From contig JAHISQ010000191.1 of the NCBI GenBank assembly GCA_018818125.1, positions 1 through 64,000 of the forward strand: 64,000 nucleotides of DNA. The letters run 5' to 3'. The position numbers and the translations under genes were made by a program. Shown here piece after piece: positions 52,677 to 62,535 of the stretch; positions within the stretch are counted from its first letter, which is position 1, and the number at the start of each line of letters is the position of its first letter. Source of the stretch: Candidatus Rifleibacteriota bacterium (lineage in GTDB: Bacteria > Muiribacteriota > Ozemobacteria > Ozemobacterales > Ozemobacteraceae). The notes below the pieces were generated by a model, which saw only the letters and a program-made list of their open reading frames with translations, did not search any database and was not told the DNA's origin.

Positions 52677-54920
52677 ATGATCGGAAATAACACGCTTATG
52701 TTCAATTATTCTCCAGAGACCGCATTGTTGCTTAGCCTTTTTAGAATATTTCTTAAGGAAGAAGATATAGAGCAAATTGTCGAAGCTGCTTTTAAGCACA
52801 TTTTACAGGCCGCAAAGTGGGACTATGGGGAATTGTGGGAATGGGCCCCTGCTTTAAATTTGCTGGTGCTAAAAAGCGTTGAGCATTCTGATAACCCGGC
52901 ACTGACTGAATTTGCCAGACAAAGCAGGATTGTACGCCTTGCCATGGGTGAAGGATTGTCGGGGCGGGTTTTTCAAGATAAGACAGCCATTTGGGAAGAA
53001 GACATAACAACGCTTTCTGAGCATCTTTTTCCGCGCGTTAAACTTGCACAGATTGCCGGTCTTAGGGGTGCACTGGGAATTCCCGTTATCATCTCAGATC
53101 GCGTCGCATTTGTGATGATTTTCTTTTTATCTCCGCTTCAGGCTGCGGACAGCAAAGCCGTCGAAATGGTTTCTATGGTTGGAATGCAGCTCGAAATGCC
53201 CATTCATTGTCTGCAAACTCGGATGACACTGGAGAAGGCCAACCATTCCTTCAGCCGAACATTAGAAATACAGACTGCAATTAACAAATTAACTACCTTG
53301 CCCTTGAAGAATCAGTCATTTGATACTACTCTTCATGATTTTCTGGAAATCATTATTGAGCTTCCATGGTTATCTATAACTCGCAAAGGTTGTCTTTTTC
53401 TTGTTGATGAAACAACAGGTCATCTGGTGATGCGCACTCATTGTGGCCTGAACCAGGAGATTGTTGAAGCCTGCTCGATTATACCCAGTGGAAAGTGCCT
53501 GTGCGGAAGGGTTCTGGAAAGTGGTAAGGCTATATTTAGATCATGTGTTGATGACGAGCATGAAATCAGTTATTCCGGAATGGCCGAACATGGCCATTAT
53601 TGCTCGCCGCTCAAATCAGGAAATGGAAAGATCATCGGCGTGCTAAACTTTTATGTAAAACATGGGCATGTTTCCGAGCCATGGGAAGTTCAGTTTCTAG
53701 ACACGGTGTCAAACCTGCTCGCCCAGATTATTGAGAAGGAAAATGTGCAGGAGCAAAAACGTCGGACGGATCGGCAACTCATGCATTTGCAGCGTGAGGA
53801 GTCGATTGGACGTTTGGCAAGCGGGATAGCCCATGATTTTAACAATTTGCTGGCGGTGATTTTGGGGTATACGGAAATGACGTTCGATTCTCTTCCTGAA
53901 GACTTTGTAGCTCGCGAGGATCTTTCCGAAGTTCTGATTGCCTGTCAGCGAGCTCGTTCTCTCACCAGACAGCTTTTGCTGTTTTCCAGAAATGATGTTG
54001 TCGAAAAAGTTAAACTGGATTTGAATGAGGTGGCCAAAAACCTTAGCAAGATGCTCGGCCGTCTGATTGGTGAACAGGTTCAACTGGAAGTAATTACATC
54101 AGATGAGTCAACTTGCATTATTGGCGATCATGGCCAGATGGAGCAGTTGATTCTAAATCTCACTATCAATGCCCGCGATGCCATGCCAATGGGCGGTAGA
54201 ATCATTATCAAGACGGGAAAAGTAATACACGATGAGACCGTTTTTGATTCTCTTGCAGGAAAGCACATTGGAGCATTCGCGTATTTAACTGTTACTGACA
54301 CGGGAACCGGAATGCCACCGGAAGTGCTCAAGAGAATTTTTGAGCCTTTTTTTACGACTAAGGCTACGGGGGCGGGCACCGGTCTCGGGCTGGCAACGGC
54401 AAAACAAATCGTAGACCAGCATGATGGGCAAATCAGTGTTCAAAGCCAATTGCAGGTGGGAACTCAATTTGCCGTTCGTTTTCCGCTTGCCGAAGGAACA
54501 GGAAAACTCTATGTGCCTGGGAGCGAATTGGTCGTCAAAAGAGGTGTTGGCCAAAGAATTCTTGTGCTGGAAGACGAAAATATTTTGCAGGAATTGGCAA
54601 TCAAGGTTCTTTCTAAAGGCGGGTACTCTGTTTCTGGAGCAAGTTGTCCCAGTGACGCTCTCAGGTATTTGTCTGAAAAAGATTGTGATTGCCCGTTTGA
54701 TCTTGTTTTTTCTGACCTTGTCATGCCAGAAATCAGCGGACTGAAATTGTTAGATTTTCTTTGTGAATCTTTTCGTGGAGCAAAAGTGCTGATTACAACC
54801 GGTTATATTATTCAGGAGCCGGATTTTCTGGATCAGTTGAAAAAATCGAAAATTCCATTGCTTCATAAACCCTATTCAGTTCATGAGTTGTTGATAGCCG
54901 TAAGTCAGGCTCTTGAATGA
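52677..54920 (+). CDS. GAF-GAF hybrid histidine kinase with C-terminal receiver
   Basis: The 747-residue soluble protein has two GAF domains (about 20-180; 200-355), a HisKA-like helix (EESIGRLASGIAHDFNNLLAVI, His in AHDFNN), an ATPase domain (LNLTINARDAMP, DTGTGMPPEVL, GAGTGLGLATAK) and a C-terminal receiver (ILVLEDEN, LVFSDLVMPEISG, LLHKPY). No signal peptide. It stands alone, closed by a bidirectional terminator. Confidence 0.92.
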   Translation: MIGNNTLMFNYSPETALLLSLFRIFLKEEDIEQIVEAAFKHILQAAKWDYGELWEWAPALNLLVLKSVEHSDNPALTEFARQSRIVRLAMGEGLSGRVFQDKTAIWEEDITTLSEHLFPRVKLAQIAGLRGALGIPVIISDRVAFVMIFFLSPLQAADSKAVEMVSMVGMQLEMPIHCLQTRMTLEKANHSFSRTLEIQTAINKLTTLPLKNQSFDTTLHDFLEIIIELPWLSITRKGCLFLVDETTGHLVMRTHCGLNQEIVEACSIIPSGKCLCGRVLESGKAIFRSCVDDEHEISYSGMAEHGHYCSPLKSGNGKIIGVLNFYVKHGHVSEPWEVQFLDTVSNLLAQIIEKENVQEQKRRTDRQLMHLQREESIGRLASGIAHDFNNLLAVILGYTEMTFDSLPEDFVAREDLSEVLIACQRARSLTRQLLLFSRNDVVEKVKLDLNEVAKNLSKMLGRLIGEQVQLEVITSDESTCIIGDHGQMEQLILNLTINARDAMPMGGRIIIKTGKVIHDETVFDSLAGKHIGAFAYLTVTDTGTGMPPEVLKRIFEPFFTTKATGAGTGLGLATAKQIVDQHDGQISVQSQLQVGTQFAVRFPLAEGTGKLYVPGSELVVKRGVGQRILVLEDENILQELAIKVLSKGGYSVSGASCPSDALRYLSEKDCDCPFDLVFSDLVMPEISGLKLLDFLCESFRGAKVLITTGYIIQEPDFLDQLKKSKIPLLHKPYSVHELLIAVSQALE

Positions 54921-54961
54921 TTTTATATGGAGAGTTCCTGATGGCCACGACTTTACATGAA

Positions 54962-54999
54962 AAAGCCGGGGCTGCCTTAAATTTGGCAGCCCCGGCTTT
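54962..54999. terminator. Strong bidirectional rho-independent terminator
   Basis: AAAGCCGGGGCTGCC, 8-nt loop, GGCAGCCCCGGCTTT: a perfect 15-bp stem between the convergent kinase and amylase genes. Confidence 0.94.
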
Positions 55000-55030
55000 C
55001 TGTAATGCTGTATTCAGTGGCAAGCATGGC

Positions 55031-57259
55031 TTATCGCAAAAAGTCACCATCAACGCCAATTTTGCCGGGTCCGTCAAGCACATAAATGCCGGCAGAGCAG
55101 CCCTTGACATTGAAGCTGATGTTACCGTGCGTTACATTGATTTCATTGCCGGTTACTGCGTCGCGGTAAAGACCGTTGCGAACGCCGGTTATGCTGATGT
55201 TCTGGTCGCCATCGGTAGCCAGGCCAACCACTACATAGCTTTCGCCATTGTTATGATCTCTGATAAAGCTCATGCCTGAGCCCCATTCGCCAACCTTGCT
55301 CATCGGCGCTTTCTGCAGGGCTGGAATCGCGAGACGGATCTGGTTAAGGCGTTTGATATGCCGATAGAGCGCATGCTTCTGTGTCTTTTTGATGCTGTCA
55401 GCTTCGATGTGGTCGCCAAAATAGGCTCTGCCTGTGCTGTCTATCGTGTCGGTGTTGCCGCAGATATCCTGGGGAGCGCCGCGCATGAAGGCGATTTCCT
55501 CGCCATAATACAGACAGGGTATGCCTCTTATTGTCCAGAGCATGTTGTATGCTACCGCAGCCATCCAGTCTTCACCTTGGAAACGGTATTTAAAGTCGTT
55601 GTCAGGGCCGACATCGTGATTTTGCAGAAAAGTTACCAGTTGAGTCGCATCGCCGTAAACCCAGTCCATAGACAGTACACTGCCGATACCGTTGAATCCG
55701 CCTCGACTGAGGTTGTCGCGGAAGGTTGAGAACAACGAGAAATCAAGCACTGAAAAGCCTGAGTCGCCGCCAGAATTTGGGTTTCTCGGGTCGTTTCCGA
55801 GCCTGGTGTACCACCATGGCCGAATTTCTGATGGGCCGTTGTCGCCACCGAGATCGCCCCAGCCATGGCCTTTGACCAGGTTTTCACCGAAAACGAAGGT
55901 GCCCGGTTTGTGTCTTTTCCAGGTGTTGACGTAGGTCAGCAGGTCGCCGCGTTCAAGATGTTTTACTGTATCGAGGCGAATCGCATCGACGCCCATGTCG
56001 AGATATTTGCAGATCGCCGAGTTGATATAATCTCTTACGTTTTGTTTTTCAGTAGCCAGGTCAAGGCAGTCGCCGGCCATGTGTTTGGTCTGCAGGGATT
56101 TTGGGCTTTCCCAGTCGCCACCAGACATGAAGCCGTCCAGGTGATACCATTCGGGATCAAGCTTGTTTGCGTCAGTGCCAAAAAAGCGCTCGGGACTGAC
56201 ATCTGCATTCGGAACAGTTGCACCGGTAACCGGGTCAAGCAGAGGTTCAATGCCTTCGGGGTCAGTCTTGAGACGGGCCTTGAACCATGCCGGAGCCACC
56301 GGGTTGTCGTTATCCATGCGGAAAGGCTCTTTGTAATTGCCGAGATTGCCAGAGTAAGGCCAGTCTGGCGTAACTCCATTTTTGCGGAAATATTTGAGGG
56401 GAAGACGGTTGATCCAGACTTTACCGCGAATGCCGTAGTTCGAAGAGTGGTTGATAACTACATCCTGAATTACCTTAATGCCTCGTTTATGGCACTCTTT
56501 GATCACATCTTTATAGGTAGCGCCAGGCGATTCAAGACGAGGATCTACGCGTGTCCAGTCATAGGCATGATAGCCGTGATAATCCAGGCCGCTACGGTTT
56601 TCGACGGGCGGTGTGATCCAGATTGCAGTAAAACCAAGATCCTTGAGGTAGTCAAGTTTGCTGATCAGCCCTTTAAAGTCGCCGCGCCAGTGTGGATCGC
56701 CTTTTTTGACGCGGTCACGGCAATAAAAGTTGTTTTCGCTGTCGCCATCGTAAAATCTTGTGGTGATCATGAAATAGATGGTCTCTTCGCGAAAGTCCAT
56801 GCCAGTCGGCGCGGGTGGGGGAGTTGGCGGTGTCGGTAAAGCTGGTGGTTCGGGTGGTGCAGGTGGTTGGTTCTGCAGTTTGTCCAGGCTGAATTCACCG
56901 TTTTCAGGCGAAAACACAAATTCGTGCCAGCCCGAGCTCGTGACAGCAGCCTTGATGTTGCCGGCATCCTTAACGACTTTGCCCATCTGCGGCAGGGCTT
57001 CAGATATGCTGTCATTGCCCCAGTTCAGTTGCCAGCTGCCGTTAGCTGTAAACTTGTATTCGATCAGGCCGGCATGCAGAAAAAAACGGGCTTTCCAGAG
57101 GCCGTTCTGCACGGTCATTTCACTGGTTTTGGCGTTTACCGACCAGCTGTTGAAACTGCCGGCGACGTTAATCTGGCGGTAAGTGTCCTGAGCCTGTACT
57201 GTGCATAATGCCAACAGTATCATAAGTAGCAGGGTCGAAAAGAAGCTGAATTTCTTCAT
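55031..57259 (-). CDS. Secreted alpha-amylase-like GH13 enzyme
   Basis: The 742-residue protein has a signal peptide (MKKFSFFSTLLLMILLALC, cleavage after VQAQ), an N-terminal CBM48-like/glycogen-binding domain (about 25-130; INVAGSFNSWS, EYKFTANGSW), a proline-rich linker (about 133-155) and a GH13 barrel with VIQDVVINHSS, nucleophile in DAIRLDTVKH, Glu in FVFGENL, third Asp in FLQNHDVG. It should act outside the cytoplasm on starch or glycogen. The gene has GGAG upstream. A hairpin in its upstream region may be a sugar-repressor operator. The products could feed the maltodextrin/trehalose enzymes at 22-30 kb. Confidence 0.93.
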   Translation of the reverse strand: MKKFSFFSTLLLMILLALCTVQAQDTYRQINVAGSFNSWSVNAKTSEMTVQNGLWKARFFLHAGLIEYKFTANGSWQLNWGNDSISEALPQMGKVVKDAGNIKAAVTSSGWHEFVFSPENGEFSLDKLQNQPPAPPEPPALPTPPTPPPAPTGMDFREETIYFMITTRFYDGDSENNFYCRDRVKKGDPHWRGDFKGLISKLDYLKDLGFTAIWITPPVENRSGLDYHGYHAYDWTRVDPRLESPGATYKDVIKECHKRGIKVIQDVVINHSSNYGIRGKVWINRLPLKYFRKNGVTPDWPYSGNLGNYKEPFRMDNDNPVAPAWFKARLKTDPEGIEPLLDPVTGATVPNADVSPERFFGTDANKLDPEWYHLDGFMSGGDWESPKSLQTKHMAGDCLDLATEKQNVRDYINSAICKYLDMGVDAIRLDTVKHLERGDLLTYVNTWKRHKPGTFVFGENLVKGHGWGDLGGDNGPSEIRPWWYTRLGNDPRNPNSGGDSGFSVLDFSLFSTFRDNLSRGGFNGIGSVLSMDWVYGDATQLVTFLQNHDVGPDNDFKYRFQGEDWMAAVAYNMLWTIRGIPCLYYGEEIAFMRGAPQDICGNTDTIDSTGRAYFGDHIEADSIKKTQKHALYRHIKRLNQIRLAIPALQKAPMSKVGEWGSGMSFIRDHNNGESYVVVGLATDGDQNISITGVRNGLYRDAVTGNEINVTHGNISFNVKGCSAGIYVLDGPGKIGVDGDFLR

Positions 57260-57360
57260 TTTGTGCTCCAGTCAAACATTTTTTTTCTGTGACCGGCAAA
57301 CTTTCTGAAGAACCAGCCTGCCATGCTGTAGTGTACGTCTATCTGTGAAGGTCAATAAAC

Positions 57361-57384
57361 CGCAAAACAGGTAACCGTTTTGCG
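57361..57384 (-). promoter_or_regulatory. Possible operator upstream of the amylase gene
   Basis: CGCAAAAC-AGGTAACC-GTTTTGCG, perfect 8-bp arms. The shape recalls LacI/MalR-type sites (CGCAAAC...GTTTGCG). It lies 100 nt before the amylase start, with TTGACC just downstream as a possible -35. Identity of the regulator is inference. Confidence 0.55.
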
Positions 57385-57412
57385 ATTATGAGTCAGAATT
57401 TGCCATCGCGTC

Positions 57413-57799
57413 TTATTTGAACAGGTCGGCGGCTTCGGCGTAAGTCTTGTAAAGCTTCTGAACCCAGTTGCGATAGGCTTTTACGTTATCGTCGCTCATG
57501 CCGAAAATCTTTTTGAGACGGTTGATGACCCTGTCTTCTTCTACCGAAAAATCGCCGTCGCAGGCTGACAGGCCGATTAGTTCGAGCATTACCGCTACCT
57601 GTGGGATCTTGTCCGGGAAAAACGCCTTCAGGACTTCGTCAGAAGGGTTGCAGATCATTTCTGGCTGCCCCATTTCGCCGCTCAAAGATGCAATCATGGC
57701 TATTTCATGATCGGTAATGCGGTTGTCGGCTTCGATCAGCTCTTTGGCCAGACCGAGAAACAGTTTCTGCTGGTTTGCATTGAGATCTTTCAAAAACAT
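57413..57799 (-). CDS. TerB-like small cytoplasmic protein
   Basis: The ATG at 57799 has GGGAGG upstream; 128 residues. It is all helical with FLKDLNANQQKLFLGLAKELIEADN and later LIGLSACDGDFSVEEDRVINRL, like TerB/DjlA-N tellurite-resistance-type helical repeats with an acidic DGDFSxEE loop. Function unclear. Confidence 0.8.
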   Translation of the reverse strand: MFLKDLNANQQKLFLGLAKELIEADNRITDHEIAMIASLSGEMGQPEMICNPSDEVLKAFFPDKIPQVAVMLELIGLSACDGDFSVEEDRVINRLKKIFGMSDDNVKAYRNWVQKLYKTYAEAADLFK

Positions 57800-58170
57800 C
57801 CGTAAGCCTCCCGAAAATATGGTTTCTTTCGAGTCCAGCCTAACAACTTTTACGAAAAATATCAATTATCTTTAATTCAGTGCTCTGGCAACCCTGTGTT
57901 TGCTGGTAAATGACGGTTCGTAAAGTGTCTGTATTACCATTAAATCAGGGTTTTCACGGCAGATTGTTATGTTTGCCCAAGCCACGAAGAGCAAAATGAT
58001 TGGACAATATTTGTTAATATCTCTGTTATTCAGTGTGAAAATTGCTTTTAAAGGCAGACATTCATTTGCAAAATGAGAGATTCTGCGTAATATAATTAAA
58101 CCGTCTGTGGATGAAAGACAGGTTTTTAATATGCCTTAAAAGCGAATCTGGCATTTTTTTGGGGGGGAAT
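57800..58170. other. Intergenic region before the DUF2339 gene
   Basis: About 370 bp with no supported gene. A TATAAT at 58091-58096 is the likely -10 for the DUF2339 gene; the -35 is not clear. A G7 run at 58161-58167 probably serves as the Shine-Dalgarno. The rest shows no structure that I can support. Confidence 0.5.
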
Positions 58171-60654
58171 GTGGGTGAATTATTCTTTGTAATAATTGTT
58201 GGCACAATTGTGATTGGGCCAATATGGTTTTTGATTTGGGCGATATCGAGCATTTCAAGTTTTGGTAAGAAATTGCGCGAACAGGCCGAAACAATAGAAA
58301 CGCTGCAGGAACGGCTTGCCAGACTGCAGTCTGGCCTGTGGCGACTGGAAAAATCTGGCGGCGCAGTTGCTTCTGGTTCGCCGACAGTACAGGCGCAATC
58401 TGTTCAGCCGGCTCCCCCAGGATTGGAAAAATCTGGCAAACCGGCCAGTGTGAATGCCGATATAGCGCCTCTGCCAACAGGAGCTTTTGCAACAGATCAA
58501 TCTGATGTATTTCAGGCCGGGCCAGCTAGAACCAGACCTGCACCGGCTGTAGAAAATGTCGCTCATTCTGAGACTGACAACGCAACAACTGCAGATCCCC
58601 ATCAGGTAAATGCTTTTTTTGAACAGATTGAGCATGGTTCGCATGAAGCCATAAGGTCTGGTAATGCAGATTTGTCATCACATCGACACAAAGAGCCACT
58701 CGTGCATCCCCAAAAGCCTGCGATTGCTAAGACTGATTGGAGCAGCATGGATTTTGAGTCCATGATCGGCGGCAATCTGATGAACAAGGCCGGTGCCTTT
58801 TTGCTTGTTATTGGCATGGCGCTGTTTCTCAACTACAGTTTTGCGGCGCTGGGTCCCTGGGCAAAGCTCGCGGCTGGCGCAACTTTTTCCACAATTCTAC
58901 TGGCCTGGGGAATTTTTCTTGAGCGTAAAAAGAGCGGCAACCTCATGGCGGTCGGACTGATCGGCGCTGGCTGGTCGTGCCTTTATCTGACTGCCTTTTC
59001 GGCGCATGGTGTAGCCGCGACCAAAGTTATTGAGACGCCGCTGGTAGGTATGCTGCTGTTAATAGCGGTTTCATGTGGTATGATCGCGCATTCGCTGCGT
59101 TATCGATCAGAAGTGGCGACCGGATTGGCTTTTATTTTCGCCTTTGCCGGGTTGTTTGTCGCCGAGGTTTCGCTGTTCAGTGAGGTTGCCGCCGTCATCA
59201 TGGCGATCAGCATGCTCGCGATTTCTTGGTATTTCGACTGGCATCAACTGGCGTCTGCCGGACTTATCTTGACCTACGGTTCTATGTTGGCCCGCCTGAA
59301 CTGGAACTCACCGCCATCGACGCTTGGCCCGCTGCAGCGCATAATGTTTTTGCAGCCGCTGTTGCTTGTGCTCTGGTCAACCTTTGAGCTGGTCGGCATG
59401 AGCTTTATGCGCCGCAATCCGACGAGCGAAGAGCCGACCCGCTTTTTGTTTCCAATGAATTTTGTGGCCTATCTGGTAGCTTCGCTGCTGACCTGGCCAA
59501 TGGTCAAAGAAGCACCGCTCTATTTCCTGGCCGGGTTGATCATGGCACAGTATATCGTTACCGGCCTGGCTCGGGGCTTCTGGTGCAGTAATCCAGGGGA
59601 AGCTGCCGTCGAAAAGGTGCGCTTTTTTCTGGGCTCGTGCGAAGACAGCCTGGTCATCGCTGCTGGCGCGCTCTGCTACGGAATCTGGTATCTGTTGCCG
59701 GCGCCGGTTGTGGTAATTGGTTGGGCCGTAGTTGGCCTGATTCTTGTCGAGATTGCTTATCGGCTGCCATGGCAGTTAATGCGTTTTATCGGGCATCTCA
59801 TCGTGACCGTAGCATTTTTCAGGGTATTTATCGCCAATCTTGATATCGCCGGCGCTTCGGCCGGCATCTCACATCGTCTACTCACTGTGGTGCCGGTTAT
59901 TTTCATGATGCTACATCTCTATTATCGCACCGACACCGAATTGAGTTGGGAAGCTTCGCCAACTGGCGGCACCCGTCAATTTGCGCCGGCTTATTCTTAT
60001 TACGCACTTATTCTGGCAGCGGCATTGGTTCGCTTTGAGCTTGGCGCTGGCCTTACTCCGCCGATATGGGCCGTCCTTGCGATCGTCATGACCGGGCTGG
60101 GGCAAAAGTTGAAAAACGTGCATTTCGGACGGCAGGGCTTGTATCTGGCTATAGGCGCCATAGGCTATGGTCTCGGCAACGACTGGCACAGCGACAGCAT
60201 AAATCCGGTGTTGGGCAACCCGTGGGGCATCGGATTGGTTTCGATCACCTGCCTTTATGCATGCCGTTGGATGACAGGCAATGAGGTCGCAGCGCCGGCA
60301 GATTCAATACTGTCAGGACTGGATGCTTTTCGTCAGCACATTTTCTCGCTTGGCGGCTCAATCGGGCTCGCGTATTTGTTATATGTGCAGATTTCTGGCG
60401 GCTTTCTGACCCTGGCCTGGTCACTGATGGGTATGGGGCTGCTCGTCGCTGGTTTTATGTTTAAAGATCGACTGCTGCGCTTCTCCGGACTTGGCCTGGT
60501 TCTGCTCTGCATCATCAAGGTTTTTCTCTACGATGCACGTGTACTCGAAGCGCCGCTGCGCATACTGGCTTTCATGTGTCTTGGCGGGGCTATGATTGCG
60601 ATTTCGTGGGGTTACACCAGATATAAAGACAGAATCGAGGAACTGCTCAAATGA
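58171..60654 (+). CDS. DUF2339 polytopic membrane protein
   Basis: The GTG at 58171 follows a G7 run and places the first helix at the N-terminus (FFVIIVGTIVIGPIWFLIW); the frame extends to an ATG at 58111 with no such signal. The 827-residue protein has one N-terminal helix, a coiled coil (about 38-60; LREQAETIETLQERLARL), an Ala/Pro-rich linker, and about 20 membrane helices starting with the family block MIGGNLMNKAGAFLLVIGMA. Function of this family is unknown. It overlaps the M48 peptidase gene by 4 nt. Confidence 0.85.
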   Translation: MGELFFVIIVGTIVIGPIWFLIWAISSISSFGKKLREQAETIETLQERLARLQSGLWRLEKSGGAVASGSPTVQAQSVQPAPPGLEKSGKPASVNADIAPLPTGAFATDQSDVFQAGPARTRPAPAVENVAHSETDNATTADPHQVNAFFEQIEHGSHEAIRSGNADLSSHRHKEPLVHPQKPAIAKTDWSSMDFESMIGGNLMNKAGAFLLVIGMALFLNYSFAALGPWAKLAAGATFSTILLAWGIFLERKKSGNLMAVGLIGAGWSCLYLTAFSAHGVAATKVIETPLVGMLLLIAVSCGMIAHSLRYRSEVATGLAFIFAFAGLFVAEVSLFSEVAAVIMAISMLAISWYFDWHQLASAGLILTYGSMLARLNWNSPPSTLGPLQRIMFLQPLLLVLWSTFELVGMSFMRRNPTSEEPTRFLFPMNFVAYLVASLLTWPMVKEAPLYFLAGLIMAQYIVTGLARGFWCSNPGEAAVEKVRFFLGSCEDSLVIAAGALCYGIWYLLPAPVVVIGWAVVGLILVEIAYRLPWQLMRFIGHLIVTVAFFRVFIANLDIAGASAGISHRLLTVVPVIFMMLHLYYRTDTELSWEASPTGGTRQFAPAYSYYALILAAALVRFELGAGLTPPIWAVLAIVMTGLGQKLKNVHFGRQGLYLAIGAIGYGLGNDWHSDSINPVLGNPWGIGLVSITCLYACRWMTGNEVAAPADSILSGLDAFRQHIFSLGGSIGLAYLLYVQISGGFLTLAWSLMGMGLLVAGFMFKDRLLRFSGLGLVLLCIIKVFLYDARVLEAPLRILAFMCLGGAMIAISWGYTRYKDRIEELLK

Positions 60655-61607
60655 AGCCAGTATATTCATTGCTGGCTGTCCTGCTGATGCTGGTTGTGGG
60701 TGGCATTATCGTTATGAAGGGCGAGCCAGACAATAAAGTCGGGCTGTCTGGAGTTATGGAACTGGTTGGTGATGCTCAGCGCACTGCGCTTAAGCCGGCG
60801 ATGATGGTTACCAGAGTTACCCCGGCTGAAGAAATGGAACTGGGACGGAGTCTGGCGAGCCAGATGCATTTTGGTCACAGCTCCGGGACTAAGCGTAAGG
60901 AATTAAAAGAGATTGAGGAATATATTAATCGGCTTGGGCAATCGTTGCTGGGCAACATCAGTCGCAAGGAAATCGTTTATGAGTTTCATCTTATCAATCG
61001 GAGTATGGTAAATGCCTTTGCTCTGCCGGGCGGGCAGATATTTGTGTTCAGAGGCCTTGTCGACTTCGTTGAGTCTGAGGCTGAACTGGCAGCTGTTCTT
61101 GGGCACGAGATCACTCATGTCGATGCGCGCCACTGTATCGAGATGTTTCAGGCAGAAATGGCTGCCGAAAAAATTACCGGCCCGATTCTCGGTAATAGCA
61201 AATGGTTAGGCGGTATGGGCATGCGCATGGCCAGTCACATAATTCAGGGTGGTTATCGACAGTATCAGGAGTTTGAGGCCGATGCCCGTGGCCTGAAGTT
61301 TTCGGTTGAGGCCGGCTATGATCCCAAGGCTGCTGAGAAGTTCATGGCAAGACTTGGCGAAAATTTTGAAAAAACAGAATCGCAGATTAAAGCTTCGGAT
61401 CCGGTTGAAGAGCTTCAAATCGCAGTTAAAACAGCAGCCGGTAGCTACTTCAGGTCGCATCCGCCGACTCCAGAGCGTGTAAAGAGGCTGCAAGCGCTTG
61501 GTTCTCAGCAGACTGGCAAACAAAAATTTTACATTGGCAAAGAAAATCTGAAATTACGTGAGATACGTGCGCAGAAGCCCCTCGACAACGAATTTACGAC
61601 CAACTAG
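60651..61607 (+). CDS. M48-family metallopeptidase
   Basis: The 318-residue protein has an N-terminal membrane anchor or signal (about 5-22), the zinc motif LGHEITHVDARHC (HExxH) with third ligand Glu in YQEFEADARG, typical of HtpX/Ste24/BepA-like peptidases. A C-terminal SHPPTPERVKRL block is common in periplasmic M48 proteins. It is translated with the DUF2339 protein (ATGA overlap) and may act in envelope quality control. Confidence 0.92.
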   Translation: MKPVYSLLAVLLMLVVGGIIVMKGEPDNKVGLSGVMELVGDAQRTALKPAMMVTRVTPAEEMELGRSLASQMHFGHSSGTKRKELKEIEEYINRLGQSLLGNISRKEIVYEFHLINRSMVNAFALPGGQIFVFRGLVDFVESEAELAAVLGHEITHVDARHCIEMFQAEMAAEKITGPILGNSKWLGGMGMRMASHIIQGGYRQYQEFEADARGLKFSVEAGYDPKAAEKFMARLGENFEKTESQIKASDPVEELQIAVKTAAGSYFRSHPPTPERVKRLQALGSQQTGKQKFYIGKENLKLREIRAQKPLDNEFTTN

Positions 61608-61818
61608 TTGTTTTTTTTATACAGCCTAAATTTATTTTCTGCTGTCTCTGCCGTGCTTCGGAAGCCTTTGAGCCTCTAGTTTTGCCTGCTGACGGCCATT
61701 TTTTTGTCTGACAATTGTGTTATACTTAAGTTGTAGATACTTTTCCGGTTCTGGTTATTGTGCTCTCAGCAACCCAGTTTCAGAAAAATACCACAATTCA
61801 CAACATAAGGAGCAGATT

Positions 61819-61980
61819 ATGGAAGGTAAAACCGGAACCAGAGTTGTATTGCCAGGAATTTACAAGTGCAAGGAACACCCCGACTCAACCAAGACATTTG
61901 CCAAAAACACCACATTTTTGCCATGCGGACGCGCTGGAAGTCACGGCACTACATGGATACTGGTGCGCAAAACAGACTAA
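61819..61980 (+). CDS. Small Cys-containing protein (YjzC-like)
   Basis: AAGGAG precedes the ATG at 61819. The 53-residue product MEGKTGTRVVLPGIYKC has Cys and His at KCKEHP and a second Cys in FLPCGRAG, ending TTWILVRKTD, a composition like small zinc-ribbon/YjzC-type proteins. Function unknown. Confidence 0.65.
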   Translation: MEGKTGTRVVLPGIYKCKEHPDSTKTFAKNTTFLPCGRAGSHGTTWILVRKTD

Positions 61981-62130
61981 GCAGGCCTTGCTGTAAGCTA
62001 GTTAGCGGCCCGACAAGTTTTTTAACATCTTGTTAGAGGTCTGCAAAACAGCCCCAGGTCACATAATTCAATGGTGCGGCAATTTTTTTGGCCTGAGATT
62101 GTTTTGCTATGTACGAGCATTGTATCTTTT

Positions 62131-62535
62131 CTACTTAGCTTCTTCCGCGATTGTCTCTGAAGAATTTTCCTGGCGTGCCAGGTATTTTCTGGCAGCCAGC
62201 AGAATCACGAAGGACAGCGAGCAGAGCAGGATATCAACAACCGTCAGGTCTGGTTTCATTGTCTTTCTGGCAACAACGAAGGCCAGAAGTTCAAGTACCG
62301 CCTCAAGATCATGGGTTAAAAGGGTTCGAATCAACTCAAGGCAGATAACCAGGAGTAGAATCCGGTTAATCAACTCATAGAGAGTGTCAACGTTCGCCCA
62401 GTTTTCACCGCCCATTGATGATACCGATGAATAAAAAAACACCGCCATACCCATCAGTATTGAAATCGCAAGAATCCGTTCTGACCAGAGAGTGACGCGA
62501 CGCAACAATTCTGATACTTGGGCAACTCTTGGCAT
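62131..62535 (-). CDS. PsiE-family membrane protein
   Basis: GGAGGGG lies before the ATG; 134 residues with four membrane helices (about 22-40, 53-70, 75-90, 97-115). The block RTLLTHDLEAVLELLAFVVARK and the following KPDLTVVDILL fit the PsiE family (phosphate-starvation-inducible E in enterobacteria). The role here is not known. Confidence 0.78.
   Translation of the reverse strand: MPRVAQVSELLRRVTLWSERILAISILMGMAVFFYSSVSSMGGENWANVDTLYELINRILLLVICLELIRTLLTHDLEAVLELLAFVVARKTMKPDLTVVDILLCSLSFVILLAARKYLARQENSSETIAEEAK

Noticed and set aside
55865..56839. 324-codon frame on the plus strand
   Set aside because: It lies wholly antisense to the amylase, whose GH13 motifs and signal peptide are clear. 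No Shine-Dalgarno or recognisable domain.
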